64,000 nucleotides of DNA, from assembly GCA_037481875.1 (NCBI GenBank), contig JBBFKY010000001.1, positions 530,706 through 594,705 on the forward strand. The letters run 5' to 3'. The first letter of the stretch is position 1; each line of letters starts with the position of its first letter. The DNA comes from Desulfosoma sp. Lineage in GTDB: Bacteria; Desulfobacterota; Syntrophobacteria; Syntrophobacterales; DSM-9756. A program made the position numbers and the translations under genes. The notes under the pieces are model-generated. The model saw only the letters and a list, made by a program, of their open reading frames with translations. It was not told the origin of the DNA and ran no database searches. Below are positions 43,416-52,174 of the stretch, one piece after another.

Positions 43416-44168
43416 ATGGGTGAGCTATCGGCAATCAAGAGTTTTGAAGAATTGACGGCGGAAGAACTGGTTCCTTGGGTGATGGACGGGCTTCGGCGCA
43501 CGCTGGTGCATTACGGATGTTGGTTTCGTGAAGTGGAATACCAATTGGGAATGATCAAGGCCATGGAGGTGGAAGCGGAAGCCGGAGATGCCGCTTTTTC
43601 CATTATTCTTAAAAGGTTGTCAAAGGTTTTGGGCTTTGAAATGGACGGCGATGTCCCCAAGGCGCTTAAGAACCTGGACAAGACCAAACTGTTGGAGCTC
43701 ATGGACGCTGTGGGCACCAACTGGCTGGCCAATGACGGTGTGTGGTTTCAGGCGGTGGAAAAACGCTTTGGTATGGATGCGGCCAAACGGTGCAATGATA
43801 CGTGTTGGACACGATTTTCTCCCTATGAAGCCCTGCGCATTAAAAAACTCTTGGGCCTGGAGCCGCTTCCTGGATTGGCCGGCCTTAAAGCCGCTCTGGG
43901 TTACCGCCTTTACGCCCGTATCAATCGCCAAACCATCGAAGATGTGGACGATCATAGTTTTATCTTTCGCATGGTGGATTGCCGTGTGCAAGCGGCTCGT
44001 AAACGCAAGGGCCTTCCCGACTATCCCTGTAAATCGGCAGGCCTTGTGGAATACCCCTATTTCGCCGAAGCCATTGATCCAAGAATTCGTACCGAATGCG
44101 TCGGGTGCCCGCCTGATGCCCATCCGGATTCTTGGTGGTGTGCCTGGAAATTCACTTTAAAAGCATAG
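43416..44168 (+). CDS. DUF6125 family protein
   Basis: 250 aa, soluble, with Cys-rich ends: WVMDGLRRTLVHYGCWFREV early on and RTECVGCPPDAHPDSWWCAW near the C-terminus, a pattern I associate with DUF6125 and related L-2-amino-thiazoline-4-carboxylate hydrolase-like proteins. Start 43416 is preferred because GGGAGGT lies 7 bp upstream; the frame from 43338 has no ribosome-binding site. Function unknown. Confidence 0.75.
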   Translation: MGELSAIKSFEELTAEELVPWVMDGLRRTLVHYGCWFREVEYQLGMIKAMEVEAEAGDAAFSIILKRLSKVLGFEMDGDVPKALKNLDKTKLLELMDAVGTNWLANDGVWFQAVEKRFGMDAAKRCNDTCWTRFSPYEALRIKKLLGLEPLPGLAGLKAALGYRLYARINRQTIEDVDDHSFIFRMVDCRVQAARKRKGLPDYPCKSAGLVEYPYFAEAIDPRIRTECVGCPPDAHPDSWWCAWKFTLKA

Positions 44169-44618
44169 GAACCCTCAGGACTCTCAAAAACCGGATCTTC
44201 GGCCTTTCCTGTCGGGGCGGACCCAAGTGTCCGCCCCGAGATGAACGCCTGGTCTCGGTGATTTCCCTGTCTGGTCCACACGGAACACCTTGTGGGGACA
44301 ACCCCATATGTGCGTCCCAAAGGCCCGAGGTTTGGGAGCAGATCAAGGGGCACACAACGGTGCCGCCTCACAAGACCCAGCGGATTTGTGGAGGGTCATG
44401 CCGTGAGGACGGGTTGCGTTGCAAAAAGGATACACTCCCAAGGGTCGTGTGCTTTTTTCGCCACACCCGACGACCGTGAAGACCTCACCGGAGGCCCTCA
44501 TTCCACCACGAAAACCTTGACTTTACAGCTATGTAAGAAAAACCCCGCCTCTGCTCAAGGGAAAGGGTCTTCTGGTACACCGCTTGCTCTAGCAGAATCG
44601 TCGAGGAGGAAGAGACCA
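44169..44618. other. 450-bp gap with a GCGGAC-N6-GTCCGC palindrome
   Basis: No coding frame here has a start signal; the lpxC frame stays open leftward by chance to 44292. A palindrome CGGGGCGGAC-CCAAGT-GTCCGCCCCG occupies 44213-44238, and GC-rich flanks resemble the 23.8-24.1 kb repeat block. Confidence 0.6.
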
Positions 44619-45560
44619 GTGCGCTATGACCTTTTCACGCAACATACGATTCAAGCGGAAGTGCGATTCAGCGGGACGGGCCTGCATTCGGGGGCTTGTG
44701 TGCATGTCAGGCTCTGTCCCGCGCCTCCCGACCACGGCGTGATCTTTTACCGCGTGGATATGCCGGGATCTCCGAGCGTCCCCGCCCGTTATGACCATGT
44801 GGTGGACACATCCTTGGCCACCGTGATCGGCAAAAACGGGGTGTGCGTGTCCACGGTGGAACATTTCATGGCGGCCTTGCGGGTGGTCGGATTGGACAAT
44901 GTGCGGGTGGAAATCGATGGGGCGGAAATGCCGGTTTTAGACGGCAGCGCGAAACCTTTCTTGGATATTCTTCAAGACGCGGGCGTCAAGGACCAGAAGG
45001 TTTCGAAAAAGTGCTTGCGGATTGATCATCCGTTTATGGTGAGTCAAGGGGACGCCTACATCAAGGTGTTTCCGTCCGATGAGTTGCGTATTTGCTACAC
45101 TATTGAGTTTCCGCATCCTTTGGTAGGGCGCCAGGCTTATGTCTGGTCCTTTGATCCTGGATCTTTTGCGAGGGAAGTGGCGTGCGCACGCACCTTTGGG
45201 TTTTTGAGGGACGTACAAAGCCTGCAAAGTCGCGGCTTGGCTTTGGGAGGTTCTTTGGAAAACGCCGTGGTCTTTGACGATCTGGATGTCCTTAATCCAG
45301 AGGGGCTTCGGTATCGGGATGAATGCGTCCGGCATAAGGTGCTGGATTTTGTGGGTGATTTGGGGCTGTGCCCGTTTCCGGTCTTTGGAACTTTTGAAGC
45401 TTACAAGGCGGGGCATGCTCTGCACAATCGTCTGTTGAGAGCCCTGTGTGAGCGACCCGGATATGTGCGTTTCATCCCGGCTGTTGCGGCGGTCCATTCT
45501 GGAAGGGCGATGCCGCCCCGCCCAAACCTCTCCTGGAAACCACCTGTTTTGTCTGTCTGA
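44619..45560 (+). CDS. lpxC: UDP-3-O-acyl-N-acetylglucosamine deacetylase
   Basis: 313 aa zinc deacetylase, the committed step of lipid A synthesis. The zinc ligands are in TVEHFMAAL and HKVLDFVGDLGL (His, His and Asp), and the opening TLHSG-like motif appears as SGTGLHSGACVHVRL. Start is GTG 44619 preceded by GAGGAGG 9 bp away. Length agrees with the E. coli enzyme. Presence shows a lipopolysaccharide outer membrane. Confidence 0.94.
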   Translation: MRYDLFTQHTIQAEVRFSGTGLHSGACVHVRLCPAPPDHGVIFYRVDMPGSPSVPARYDHVVDTSLATVIGKNGVCVSTVEHFMAALRVVGLDNVRVEIDGAEMPVLDGSAKPFLDILQDAGVKDQKVSKKCLRIDHPFMVSQGDAYIKVFPSDELRICYTIEFPHPLVGRQAYVWSFDPGSFAREVACARTFGFLRDVQSLQSRGLALGGSLENAVVFDDLDVLNPEGLRYRDECVRHKVLDFVGDLGLCPFPVFGTFEAYKAGHALHNRLLRALCERPGYVRFIPAVAAVHSGRAMPPRPNLSWKPPVLSV

Positions 45561-45659
45561 AAGGGGGGCCAAGGTTTCGGCCTATTGACTTGTCAACGCT
45601 GAGCGCCTTCGCTAGAATCCTTCGCCTAGGAAAACCATAAAGGGGAAGGGTCGAACGCG

Positions 45660-46238
45660 ATGCGCAAAGCGTTTTTTTTTGCTGGTTGTTTCCTGTGGCT
45701 CACTTTGGCGGCCGTCGATCCTGTATGGTCCCGAAATACAGCGGATATCGTTGACCTGAAGGTCTTTGCGGACCCTCCTACCCTTAAGATCAGCTTTCGC
45801 ATCGACAATTGCTTCAATGAAGACATGGAACAGGCTATTCAAAGCGGAGTGGCCACCACCTTTCGTATTCGTGTTCGTGTTGAAAAGGATGGTTTGCCAT
45901 GGTTACGCGAACGTCTTGTGGATGCTTCGGTGGAGCGCACCATTCGCTACGATACCTTGCATGAACAGTACCTGGTGTCCCGGGCGGATGAGCCCACCTC
46001 ATGGCTTTCCACAAAGGACTGGGAAGAAGCCAAGATCTGGATGAGTGAAATTCGTGACTTTCCTGTCATGGCTCTCTGGCGTCTGGCTTCGGATCAAACG
46101 TACTTGGTCCAAGTCAAAGCGGAATTATCTAAAGCTCAGGTGCCGAACTTTTTACGATATATTTTTGTCTTCGTAAGCCTCTGGGATTTCGAAACACCCT
46201 GGGTGACCGCGTATTATACCCACTCCCCGACCCGTTGA
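45660..46238 (+). CDS. DUF4390 domain protein
   Basis: 192 aa with a signal peptide (MRKAFFFAGCFLWLTLAAVD) and a beta-rich periplasmic body (KISFRIDNCFNEDMEQAIQS, TFRIRVRVEKDGLPWLRERL, RYIFVFVSLWDFETPWVTAY) matching DUF4390. It stands 9 bp before an NtrY-like kinase, the usual genomic neighbour of this family in Desulfobacterota, and may be an accessory sensor for that kinase (inference). Confidence 0.82.
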   Translation: MRKAFFFAGCFLWLTLAAVDPVWSRNTADIVDLKVFADPPTLKISFRIDNCFNEDMEQAIQSGVATTFRIRVRVEKDGLPWLRERLVDASVERTIRYDTLHEQYLVSRADEPTSWLSTKDWEEAKIWMSEIRDFPVMALWRLASDQTYLVQVKAELSKAQVPNFLRYIFVFVSLWDFETPWVTAYYTHSPTR

Positions 46239-46247
46239 GATGCCGTC

Positions 46248-48500
46248 ATGACGTCCCAAGACACTGCCATGATTCGCCGGCGCCGTCGACGCGAAAGGGC
46301 CGTGATTTTTACGGTTTTGTCTCTTGTCCTGGTCTTGGGTTTCTTTCAGGGATGGTTCTTTCACTACAAATCCGAACTGTCCCTGTTCAGTAACGTGCTC
46401 CTTATCGTTCTCGTCAATGTCAATCTGATCCTGCTGCTTCTGCTCCTCTACCTGGTCATTCGTCAGATCGTGAAGCTTGTGTTTGAGCGAAAAAAAGGGG
46501 TGCTGGGCCACAAGTTGCGCACGCGTCTTACCCTGGCTTTTGTGGCCCTGACCTTGATTCCTACTGTTCCACTCTTTGCCATAGCCGTGCAGTTTATGTC
46601 CCTGAGTCTCAACTATTGGTTCAGTAACAAGGTGGAGCAATCTTTAGCGCAAAGCCTGGAATTGGGTAGAGGATATCTTCGACAGGTCCATCGGGATGCG
46701 CTTGCAGAACTAAAGACGGTGTCGGCGGAAATATTTTCTCATGGTTCCGAACGAGAAGACGGCTCCTTGGCTCTTCAAATACCGCCGTTGTTCTGGGAAC
46801 GTCACCAGCTTGCCGCGGTCTTTCTCGTGGATGCTGAAGGAAGGTTGCTGGATGTGGCTTGGGGAAATCCCGAGTGGTCAAGGTTCGAGGCGACGTTGGC
46901 GCAGACGGTTCGGGATCGACTCAAGGATGTGACAGTCCAAACGGAAGGGGTCCCTCTGGCCATGGGAGAACTCGGGGATGCTCTCCTCGTTTGGGATCAT
47001 CTAGAAGTCCAAGGTGAGGATCCTCACGCCCCCAAGTCTTTGGGGGTGCTTCGAAGGCTTCCTTCAGACCTCATGGCCAAGCTGAACACGGTGGTTCAGG
47101 GTTATCAAAACTATCGGCAATTGAAACTCTTTAAAGCCCCCTTGAAAACCACCTACTTGATCACCTTTTCCATTGTGACGTTGCTGGTGGCTTTTGCCGC
47201 CATCTGGTTTGGATTGTACCTGGCACGCCATATCACCGGTCCCATTCAAAGCTTGCTGACCGCCACGAACCAGGTGGCTCACGGGAATCTGGATGTGAGC
47301 CTTCATGTGGACCGGGAAGACGAGATGGGGCTTCTGATGGTGTCGTTTAACCACATGGTACGCGACTTGAGAGCGAGTCGAGAACAGCTCACGAAGGCTT
47401 ATCAGGCTCTGCAGCAAAGCCACCAAGAGTTGGAAGCACGCCGCCGATACATGGAAATTGTTTTGGGCAACATTGGAGCCGGGGTTGTGGGCGTGGCCGC
47501 AGATGGCACCGTGCAGGCCATGAACAAGGCAGCGGAACAGATGTCCGGCATACGAGCTGAAGAAATCACGGGAAAGCATTACAGGAATTTTCTCCAGCCG
47601 GAGCATTTGGAAGTGGTGAAGTCTTTTCTCAGGCTTTATCGAATCAGCCGCCAAACCTACATGGAAAAGCAGGTGCAGGTGCTGGTGGGAAACCGTCTTC
47701 TGAGCCTGTTGGTTAAAGTCAGTGTCCTGCTGGATGAAAACAAGAAGCTTCAGGGTGCCGTGGTGGTGCTGGATGACTTGAGTGAACTGCAAAGGGCGCA
47801 GAGGGCCGCGGCTTGGAGAGAAGTGGCGCGTCGTATCGCCCATGAAATCAAAAACCCCCTTACCCCCATTCGACTGTGTGCCCAGAGATTACGCCGCCGT
47901 TATGGAACAGATGAACAGGGTGGAGATGCGGTGGTCAATGAATGCACGGAAACCATTATTCAGCAAGTGGATCATATGAAACGGCTGGTCAATGAATTTT
48001 CGCAATTCGCCCGCATGCCGGAAGCACGACCGCAGCCGTGTGACTTGAGGGTTCTGGCTCAGGAAGCCTTGGCTTTATACCGACACACCCACGGAAACAT
48101 TCGGTTTCAGCTGAAATCCAGCGAAGATTTTCCGATCCTTTTTTTGGATTCGGATCAGTTTCGCCAAGTTTTGAATAATCTTTTGGAAAACGCCGTGCAA
48201 GCGCTTGACGGTCGGGAAGGGGACGTGGAGATTCGGCTGGATTACGATCCCATTCTCAGAATCGCACGCCTGGAATGTGCGGATACGGGTCCAGGACTGT
48301 CTTCCGAAGCCAAAGGAAGGGTTTTTGAACCGTACTTCTCCACCAAGGAAAAGGGGATGGGATTGGGTTTGGCTATTGTGGCCAAGATTGTGGCGGATCA
48401 TCACGGCTTTGTGCGGATTCGAGACAATGTGCCGCATGGAACGGTGTTTATCATAGAACTGGCTGCAACCTTTGGTGAAGAGACTCAAAACTGGATCTGA
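46248..48500 (+). CDS. NtrY-like membrane histidine kinase
   Basis: 750 aa. Three hydrophobic helices at the N-terminus (about 17-37, 47-72 and 88-113), a periplasmic sensor, a fourth helix at about 301-325, HAMP (328-380), PAS (395-510), HisKA with RRIAHEIKNPLTPIRLCAQR (about residue 530) and HATPase (622-748) with GMGLGLAIVAKI. This is the NtrY architecture. It is followed 45 bp later by a sigma-54 response regulator, its evident partner. Confidence 0.9.
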   Translation: MTSQDTAMIRRRRRRERAVIFTVLSLVLVLGFFQGWFFHYKSELSLFSNVLLIVLVNVNLILLLLLLYLVIRQIVKLVFERKKGVLGHKLRTRLTLAFVALTLIPTVPLFAIAVQFMSLSLNYWFSNKVEQSLAQSLELGRGYLRQVHRDALAELKTVSAEIFSHGSEREDGSLALQIPPLFWERHQLAAVFLVDAEGRLLDVAWGNPEWSRFEATLAQTVRDRLKDVTVQTEGVPLAMGELGDALLVWDHLEVQGEDPHAPKSLGVLRRLPSDLMAKLNTVVQGYQNYRQLKLFKAPLKTTYLITFSIVTLLVAFAAIWFGLYLARHITGPIQSLLTATNQVAHGNLDVSLHVDREDEMGLLMVSFNHMVRDLRASREQLTKAYQALQQSHQELEARRRYMEIVLGNIGAGVVGVAADGTVQAMNKAAEQMSGIRAEEITGKHYRNFLQPEHLEVVKSFLRLYRISRQTYMEKQVQVLVGNRLLSLLVKVSVLLDENKKLQGAVVVLDDLSELQRAQRAAAWREVARRIAHEIKNPLTPIRLCAQRLRRRYGTDEQGGDAVVNECTETIIQQVDHMKRLVNEFSQFARMPEARPQPCDLRVLAQEALALYRHTHGNIRFQLKSSEDFPILFLDSDQFRQVLNNLLENAVQALDGREGDVEIRLDYDPILRIARLECADTGPGLSSEAKGRVFEPYFSTKEKGMGLGLAIVAKIVADHHGFVRIRDNVPHGTVFIIELAATFGEETQNWI

Positions 48501-48545
48501 CCATTTAAGGCGCTTTTCCAAAAAGACGGGACGGCGGGGGACGCC

Positions 48546-49949
48546 ATGGGAATCAAGGTTCTGGTGGTGGATGACGAACCGAACATTGTTCGATCGCTCA
48601 AGGGAGTTTTGGAAGACGAGGGCTATGAAGTGGTGTCGGCCGCTTCCGGAGAATCGGCTCTGGAGGAACTACGCAAAGAATTTCCCGATGTGGTGCTCCT
48701 GGATATATGGCTTCCAGGGATGGACGGTTTGGAGGTGCTGCAGCGGATCAAGGAAACGTACCCGGCGCTTCCTGTGATCATTATTTCCGGTCACGGCACC
48801 ATAGAAACGGCGGTGCGGGCGACCCGCATGGGAGCCTTTGACTTTGTGGAAAAGCCCCTGTCTTTGGAAAGGGTACTGGTGAGTCTTCAGAACGCCTTGC
48901 AGGTTTCCCGTTTGGAATCGGAAAATCTGCTATGGCGTCAAAAGGCGGAAAGACGTTATCGTATTACGGGTCAAAGCCCGGCCATCGTACGTCTGCGCGA
49001 ATTTATCGAACGGGCGGCTCCCAGCAACGCCACCGTGCTCATCACCGGGGAAAACGGGACGGGCAAAGAACTGGCCGCTCGTTCCATTCACTATCTCAGC
49101 CCTCGAAGGCAAAAGCCCCTCATTGAAGTTAATTGCGCCGCCATTCCGGAAGAACTGATTGAAAGTGAATTGTTCGGGCATGAAAAAGGGGCGTTTACCG
49201 GGGCTCAGGAAAGACGGCGAGGTAAATTCGACCTGGCGGACGGAGGAACCTTGTTCCTTGATGAAATCGGGGACATGAGCCTCAAGACTCAGGCAAAGAT
49301 ATTGCGTATTCTTCAGGAACAATCCTTTGAAAGGGTTGGAGGATCTCGAACCATTCGCGTCGATGTGCGTATCGTGGCCGCCACCAACAAGGATCTGACC
49401 GAGGAAATCAAGGCGGGAAGATTTCGTCAGGACCTGTATTTTCGGCTGAATGTCATCCCCATTCATGTGCCGCCTCTAAGGGAACGGTTGGAGGACATTC
49501 CCTTGTTGGTGGAAGATTTTTTGGAACAGTTTTCTCGAGAGAGTTCCATGGGTCGCAAGGTCCTTGCACCGGAAGTGTATCCGGTATTGAGCCGCTATGC
49601 ATGGCCGGGAAATGTCAGGGAATTGAAAAACTTTGTGGAACGTTTGGTGATCATGACCCCTTCACGCACCATTACCCTTAAGGATCTGCCTGAAGATTTT
49701 CTGCGACAACTGGGTGACGATGCGCCGAAAAATGATCCCTTTCAGCATGCCACCTTCAAGGAAGCCCGGTTTTCCTTCGAAAGGGAATACCTCTGGCGAA
49801 AACTCAAGGAATTCGACTGGAACGTGTCGCTGACCGCCCAAAATATCGGCTTGGAAAGAACTCACCTGCATCGAAAAATGAAGGCTTTGGGGTTGCGGCC
49901 GACTCATGAGACGGAAGAAGACGGTGAAAACCGTTCGGCACAGGTCTAA
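48546..49949 (+). CDS. NtrX-like sigma-54-dependent response regulator
   Basis: 467 aa. Receiver domain with phosphoacceptor Asp53 in LLDIWLPGMDG; AAA+ domain with Walker A GENGTGKE, the sigma-54 contact loop GAFTGA, Walker B GGTLFLDEIGDM and the Arg-containing NVRELKNFVERLV segment; C-terminal Fis-type helix-turn-helix (NVSLTAQNIGLERTHLHRKM). All activator elements are intact, in contrast with the relic at 5.3-5.8 kb. Stop is embedded in the first copy of a 37-nt direct repeat. Confidence 0.93.
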   Translation: MGIKVLVVDDEPNIVRSLKGVLEDEGYEVVSAASGESALEELRKEFPDVVLLDIWLPGMDGLEVLQRIKETYPALPVIIISGHGTIETAVRATRMGAFDFVEKPLSLERVLVSLQNALQVSRLESENLLWRQKAERRYRITGQSPAIVRLREFIERAAPSNATVLITGENGTGKELAARSIHYLSPRRQKPLIEVNCAAIPEELIESELFGHEKGAFTGAQERRRGKFDLADGGTLFLDEIGDMSLKTQAKILRILQEQSFERVGGSRTIRVDVRIVAATNKDLTEEIKAGRFRQDLYFRLNVIPIHVPPLRERLEDIPLLVEDFLEQFSRESSMGRKVLAPEVYPVLSRYAWPGNVRELKNFVERLVIMTPSRTITLKDLPEDFLRQLGDDAPKNDPFQHATFKEARFSFEREYLWRKLKEFDWNVSLTAQNIGLERTHLHRKMKALGLRPTHETEEDGENRSAQV

Positions 49950-50056
49950 CCCTCATGACGGGAACCGAAGATGTTCGGTGCCGAATAGCAAGCTCGTTCC
50001 CGGCGGCGGTAGATGGCAAGTCTAACCCTCATGACGGGAACCGAAGATGTACGGTG
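49944..50056. repeat. Pair of 37-nt direct repeats, 76 bp apart
   Basis: The segment GTCTAACCCTCATGACGGGA and its following 17 nt at 49944-49980 recurs at 50020-50056 with one mismatch. The first copy contains the stop codon of the NtrX-like gene; the second ends just before a promoter-like stretch preceding tRNA-Pro. It looks like a recent local duplication of the intergenic segment. Confidence 0.85.
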
Positions 50057-50107
50057 AGGTTCCCTTGACATGGTTGGGGTTTTGGTGCTAAGAGTGCGCG
50101 ACACTGT

Positions 50108-50185
50108 CGGGGCGTAGCGCAGTCTGGTCAGCGCACTAGCATGGGGAGCTAGGGGTCGGCGGTTCAAATCCGCCCGTCCCGACCA
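50108..50185 (+). tRNA. tRNA-Pro (anticodon GGG)
   Basis: Complete cloverleaf: acceptor CGGGGCG with CGTCCCG, anticodon stem CTAGC/GCTAG with loop ATGGGGA giving GGG, T-loop GGTTCAAATCC, discriminator A, encoded CCA. Outside the anticodon arm it is nearly identical to the TGG isoacceptor at 8.2 kb. Confidence 0.96.
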
Positions 50186-50576
50186 GTGGACTCTATATTT
50201 TGCGGTTTTCTCCTCATTTTTAGAAACGCCTATTGGAACCTAGGCAATAACAAACCCCATTGTTGCACGCATTCCATCCTCGGAGCATCAGCCGCGAACC
50301 GCTATCTTTCATTCCTGCCTTCCATGCATGCAATCCCACTGGGAAGGGCCTGTCAGGGATGGGAAGCACGCGTCCACGGAGCGGCAATCGGTTTCCAGGG
50401 ACGCCCAGACCAATCCATCACGGTGCATACGGCTGATTTTCGGTGTGATTACATAGTCTTTCGGGGCGGACATTTCTGTCAGCCCCTTCAGTTGTTCCCC
50501 ACTTTTCAAAAATAGATCGCGAAGGGCTTACCTTAGGGATCCACACCGGAACATGAACTGAAAGCTCACACAATAC
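50186..50576. other. 390-bp gap after tRNA-Pro with one palindrome
   Basis: No coding frame is convincing and no integrase or attachment-site repeat of the tRNA end is visible. A palindrome GGGGCGGACA-TTTC-TGTCAGCCCC lies at 50463-50486, a slightly decayed member of the GCGGAC-N6-GTCCGC family. Confidence 0.55.
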
Positions 50577-51710
50577 CTAGGGCTTTTCAGGGGTGCTTTC
50601 GTTCACATCTCGTCCTCGAATCTGAAAACGGTGTTCAAGGTCTTTGAGTTTCTGCACAATCCCGCCGTATTCCAATTCGGCGTAAGGCAGCATGGCGTTT
50701 CCGAAAAAGCCTTGACGACGGATTTCCGTGGCCTTGTCGGAAATTTTTTGCCGGACTCGGTCCCAGTAGGGATGGTCAAAGGCGTCCACGGCGCTGGTCA
50801 GACGCCCCTTGTGAACGCAGTAAGCGGCACAGGAAACAATAGGGGGGCCATCGAAGAAGGATGTTCCCGTGTTTTGCTTCACGGGCATTAGGGGTCCGTT
50901 GTGGCTGCCGCGCATAAATCCGGCGACGTAGGCTCCCAGATTAAACGGCGCCAAGACTTCCCCCGTGGCGGGAAAAGCCCCTTGCACGCGCACCAGCATG
51001 ATGGGATCATCTTTTCCCGTGTATTTTCCAGCAATGTTGTGTAGTCGCGTAGTGCTGACCGCCGCAGCTTGTTCCCCGGTCTCCCGAGAATGAATGGATT
51101 CGATCACAAACCTTTCAGGATCCCGAAGCAGAGAGGCGATATCGTAGAGATCTTCCGGAGCGTTTAAAGTGATAATGCGGTCAGCTTCCACATGATTGAC
51201 ATCCATGATTGTAAAAGAAAAGCCTTGAAACATGCTTGGGGAAAGAATGAGCCCGGAACAATACATGGGATCGGCAAAGGCCAGATAGAGCGGCAGGTTG
51301 TAAGCCCCGGGATCTGTTTTATCGGCCGCGAAAAACAGAAAGGGTTCCGCGGTCCGTTCCTCGATCTCCATTTCGGCCACGGCAGGGCCTAAACCACGAA
51401 CATTGCCCGCAAAGGCATCTTTAAGCAGGTCTTGGCCCGCTCCGTAGAGACCTTGATCCTTCGCCACATCCGTTCCGGCCTTGAAGGCGTTCCAGGCCAG
51501 TCGATGCACTTCCTCATTGCACACCCCGCCCGTGTGGGTGCACAGGATGGCGATGTCGTCTCCTGTGTAAGTGACCCGAAAATCAATGAGCATTCCCCGA
51601 TGATGCTGTTTCACATGTCCCACAACCGCTTCCAACAGCCTGCGGCTGGGTTGAATGTGACCTCCAACGCTGCCGATGTCCGCCTTGATGGCTGTCAATG
51701 TCGTCCTCAT
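50577..51710 (-). CDS. fbp: Fructose-1,6-bisphosphate aldolase/phosphatase
   Basis: 377 aa bifunctional gluconeogenic enzyme that condenses triose phosphates and dephosphorylates the product to fructose-6-phosphate. This type is typical of archaea and of thermophilic or deep-branching bacteria. The N-terminus TTLTAIKADIGSVGGH carries the metal and His residues, TYTGDDIAILCTH follows, and the Schiff-base Tyr/Lys segment is AGKYTGKDDP near residues 228-232. Start 51710 has AGGGAGGT 5 bp upstream; the longer frame from 51878 does not. It complements pckA and counters the PFK at 8.9 kb. Confidence 0.94.
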   Translation of the reverse strand: MRTTLTAIKADIGSVGGHIQPSRRLLEAVVGHVKQHHRGMLIDFRVTYTGDDIAILCTHTGGVCNEEVHRLAWNAFKAGTDVAKDQGLYGAGQDLLKDAFAGNVRGLGPAVAEMEIEERTAEPFLFFAADKTDPGAYNLPLYLAFADPMYCSGLILSPSMFQGFSFTIMDVNHVEADRIITLNAPEDLYDIASLLRDPERFVIESIHSRETGEQAAAVSTTRLHNIAGKYTGKDDPIMLVRVQGAFPATGEVLAPFNLGAYVAGFMRGSHNGPLMPVKQNTGTSFFDGPPIVSCAAYCVHKGRLTSAVDAFDHPYWDRVRQKISDKATEIRRQGFFGNAMLPYAELEYGGIVQKLKDLEHRFQIRGRDVNESTPEKP

Positions 51711-52174
51711 AGCCCACCTCCCTTGGGTTGAAATGTGAACTCGGCAACGGGGCGCTTCGGTCCCCACAATCCAGAGGCGTTCAATCTGATGAGATGGCGG
51801 AAAGCCGAACCCCACTAAATCAAACCATGACCAAAGGATAGAAGAAGATGCCCGAGGACAGAACCGGATCAGGGGCAAGACAAGTGCGCAGAAGCGTGTT
51901 GATGCGTACGTCTATTCAGAAAGCTTTGGAACAGGAACCGCCGCAGTGAAATTCCTAAACCTTTCCCGCTTCGAGAGCTTTTCCTAAAAAGCCTGTCGAA
52001 GATCTAGATTCAGGGTATGCATAACACAAAAACATCTTCGACACCAGCAAGGTTTACGAAAACTCTTCATGAGTCACAAGCCATAGCCCAGAAGCACGGT
52101 GCGCCGTACCCGTATGGACTCCACCATAACGATTACACGACCAAAGACGTCGAGAAGATTTTCTACGCTTCGGG
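51711..52174. other. 464-bp gap between fbp and recD, no gene seen
   Basis: It holds the fbp upstream region and the recD downstream region, both on the minus strand. A plus-strand frame at 52017-52250 runs antisense into recD and has no ribosome-binding site. No terminator or repeat was recognised. Confidence 0.4.

Noticed and set aside
50108-50576. tRNA-Pro as integration site of a mobile element
   Set aside because: No repeat of the tRNA 3' end, integrase or foreign gene was found downstream.
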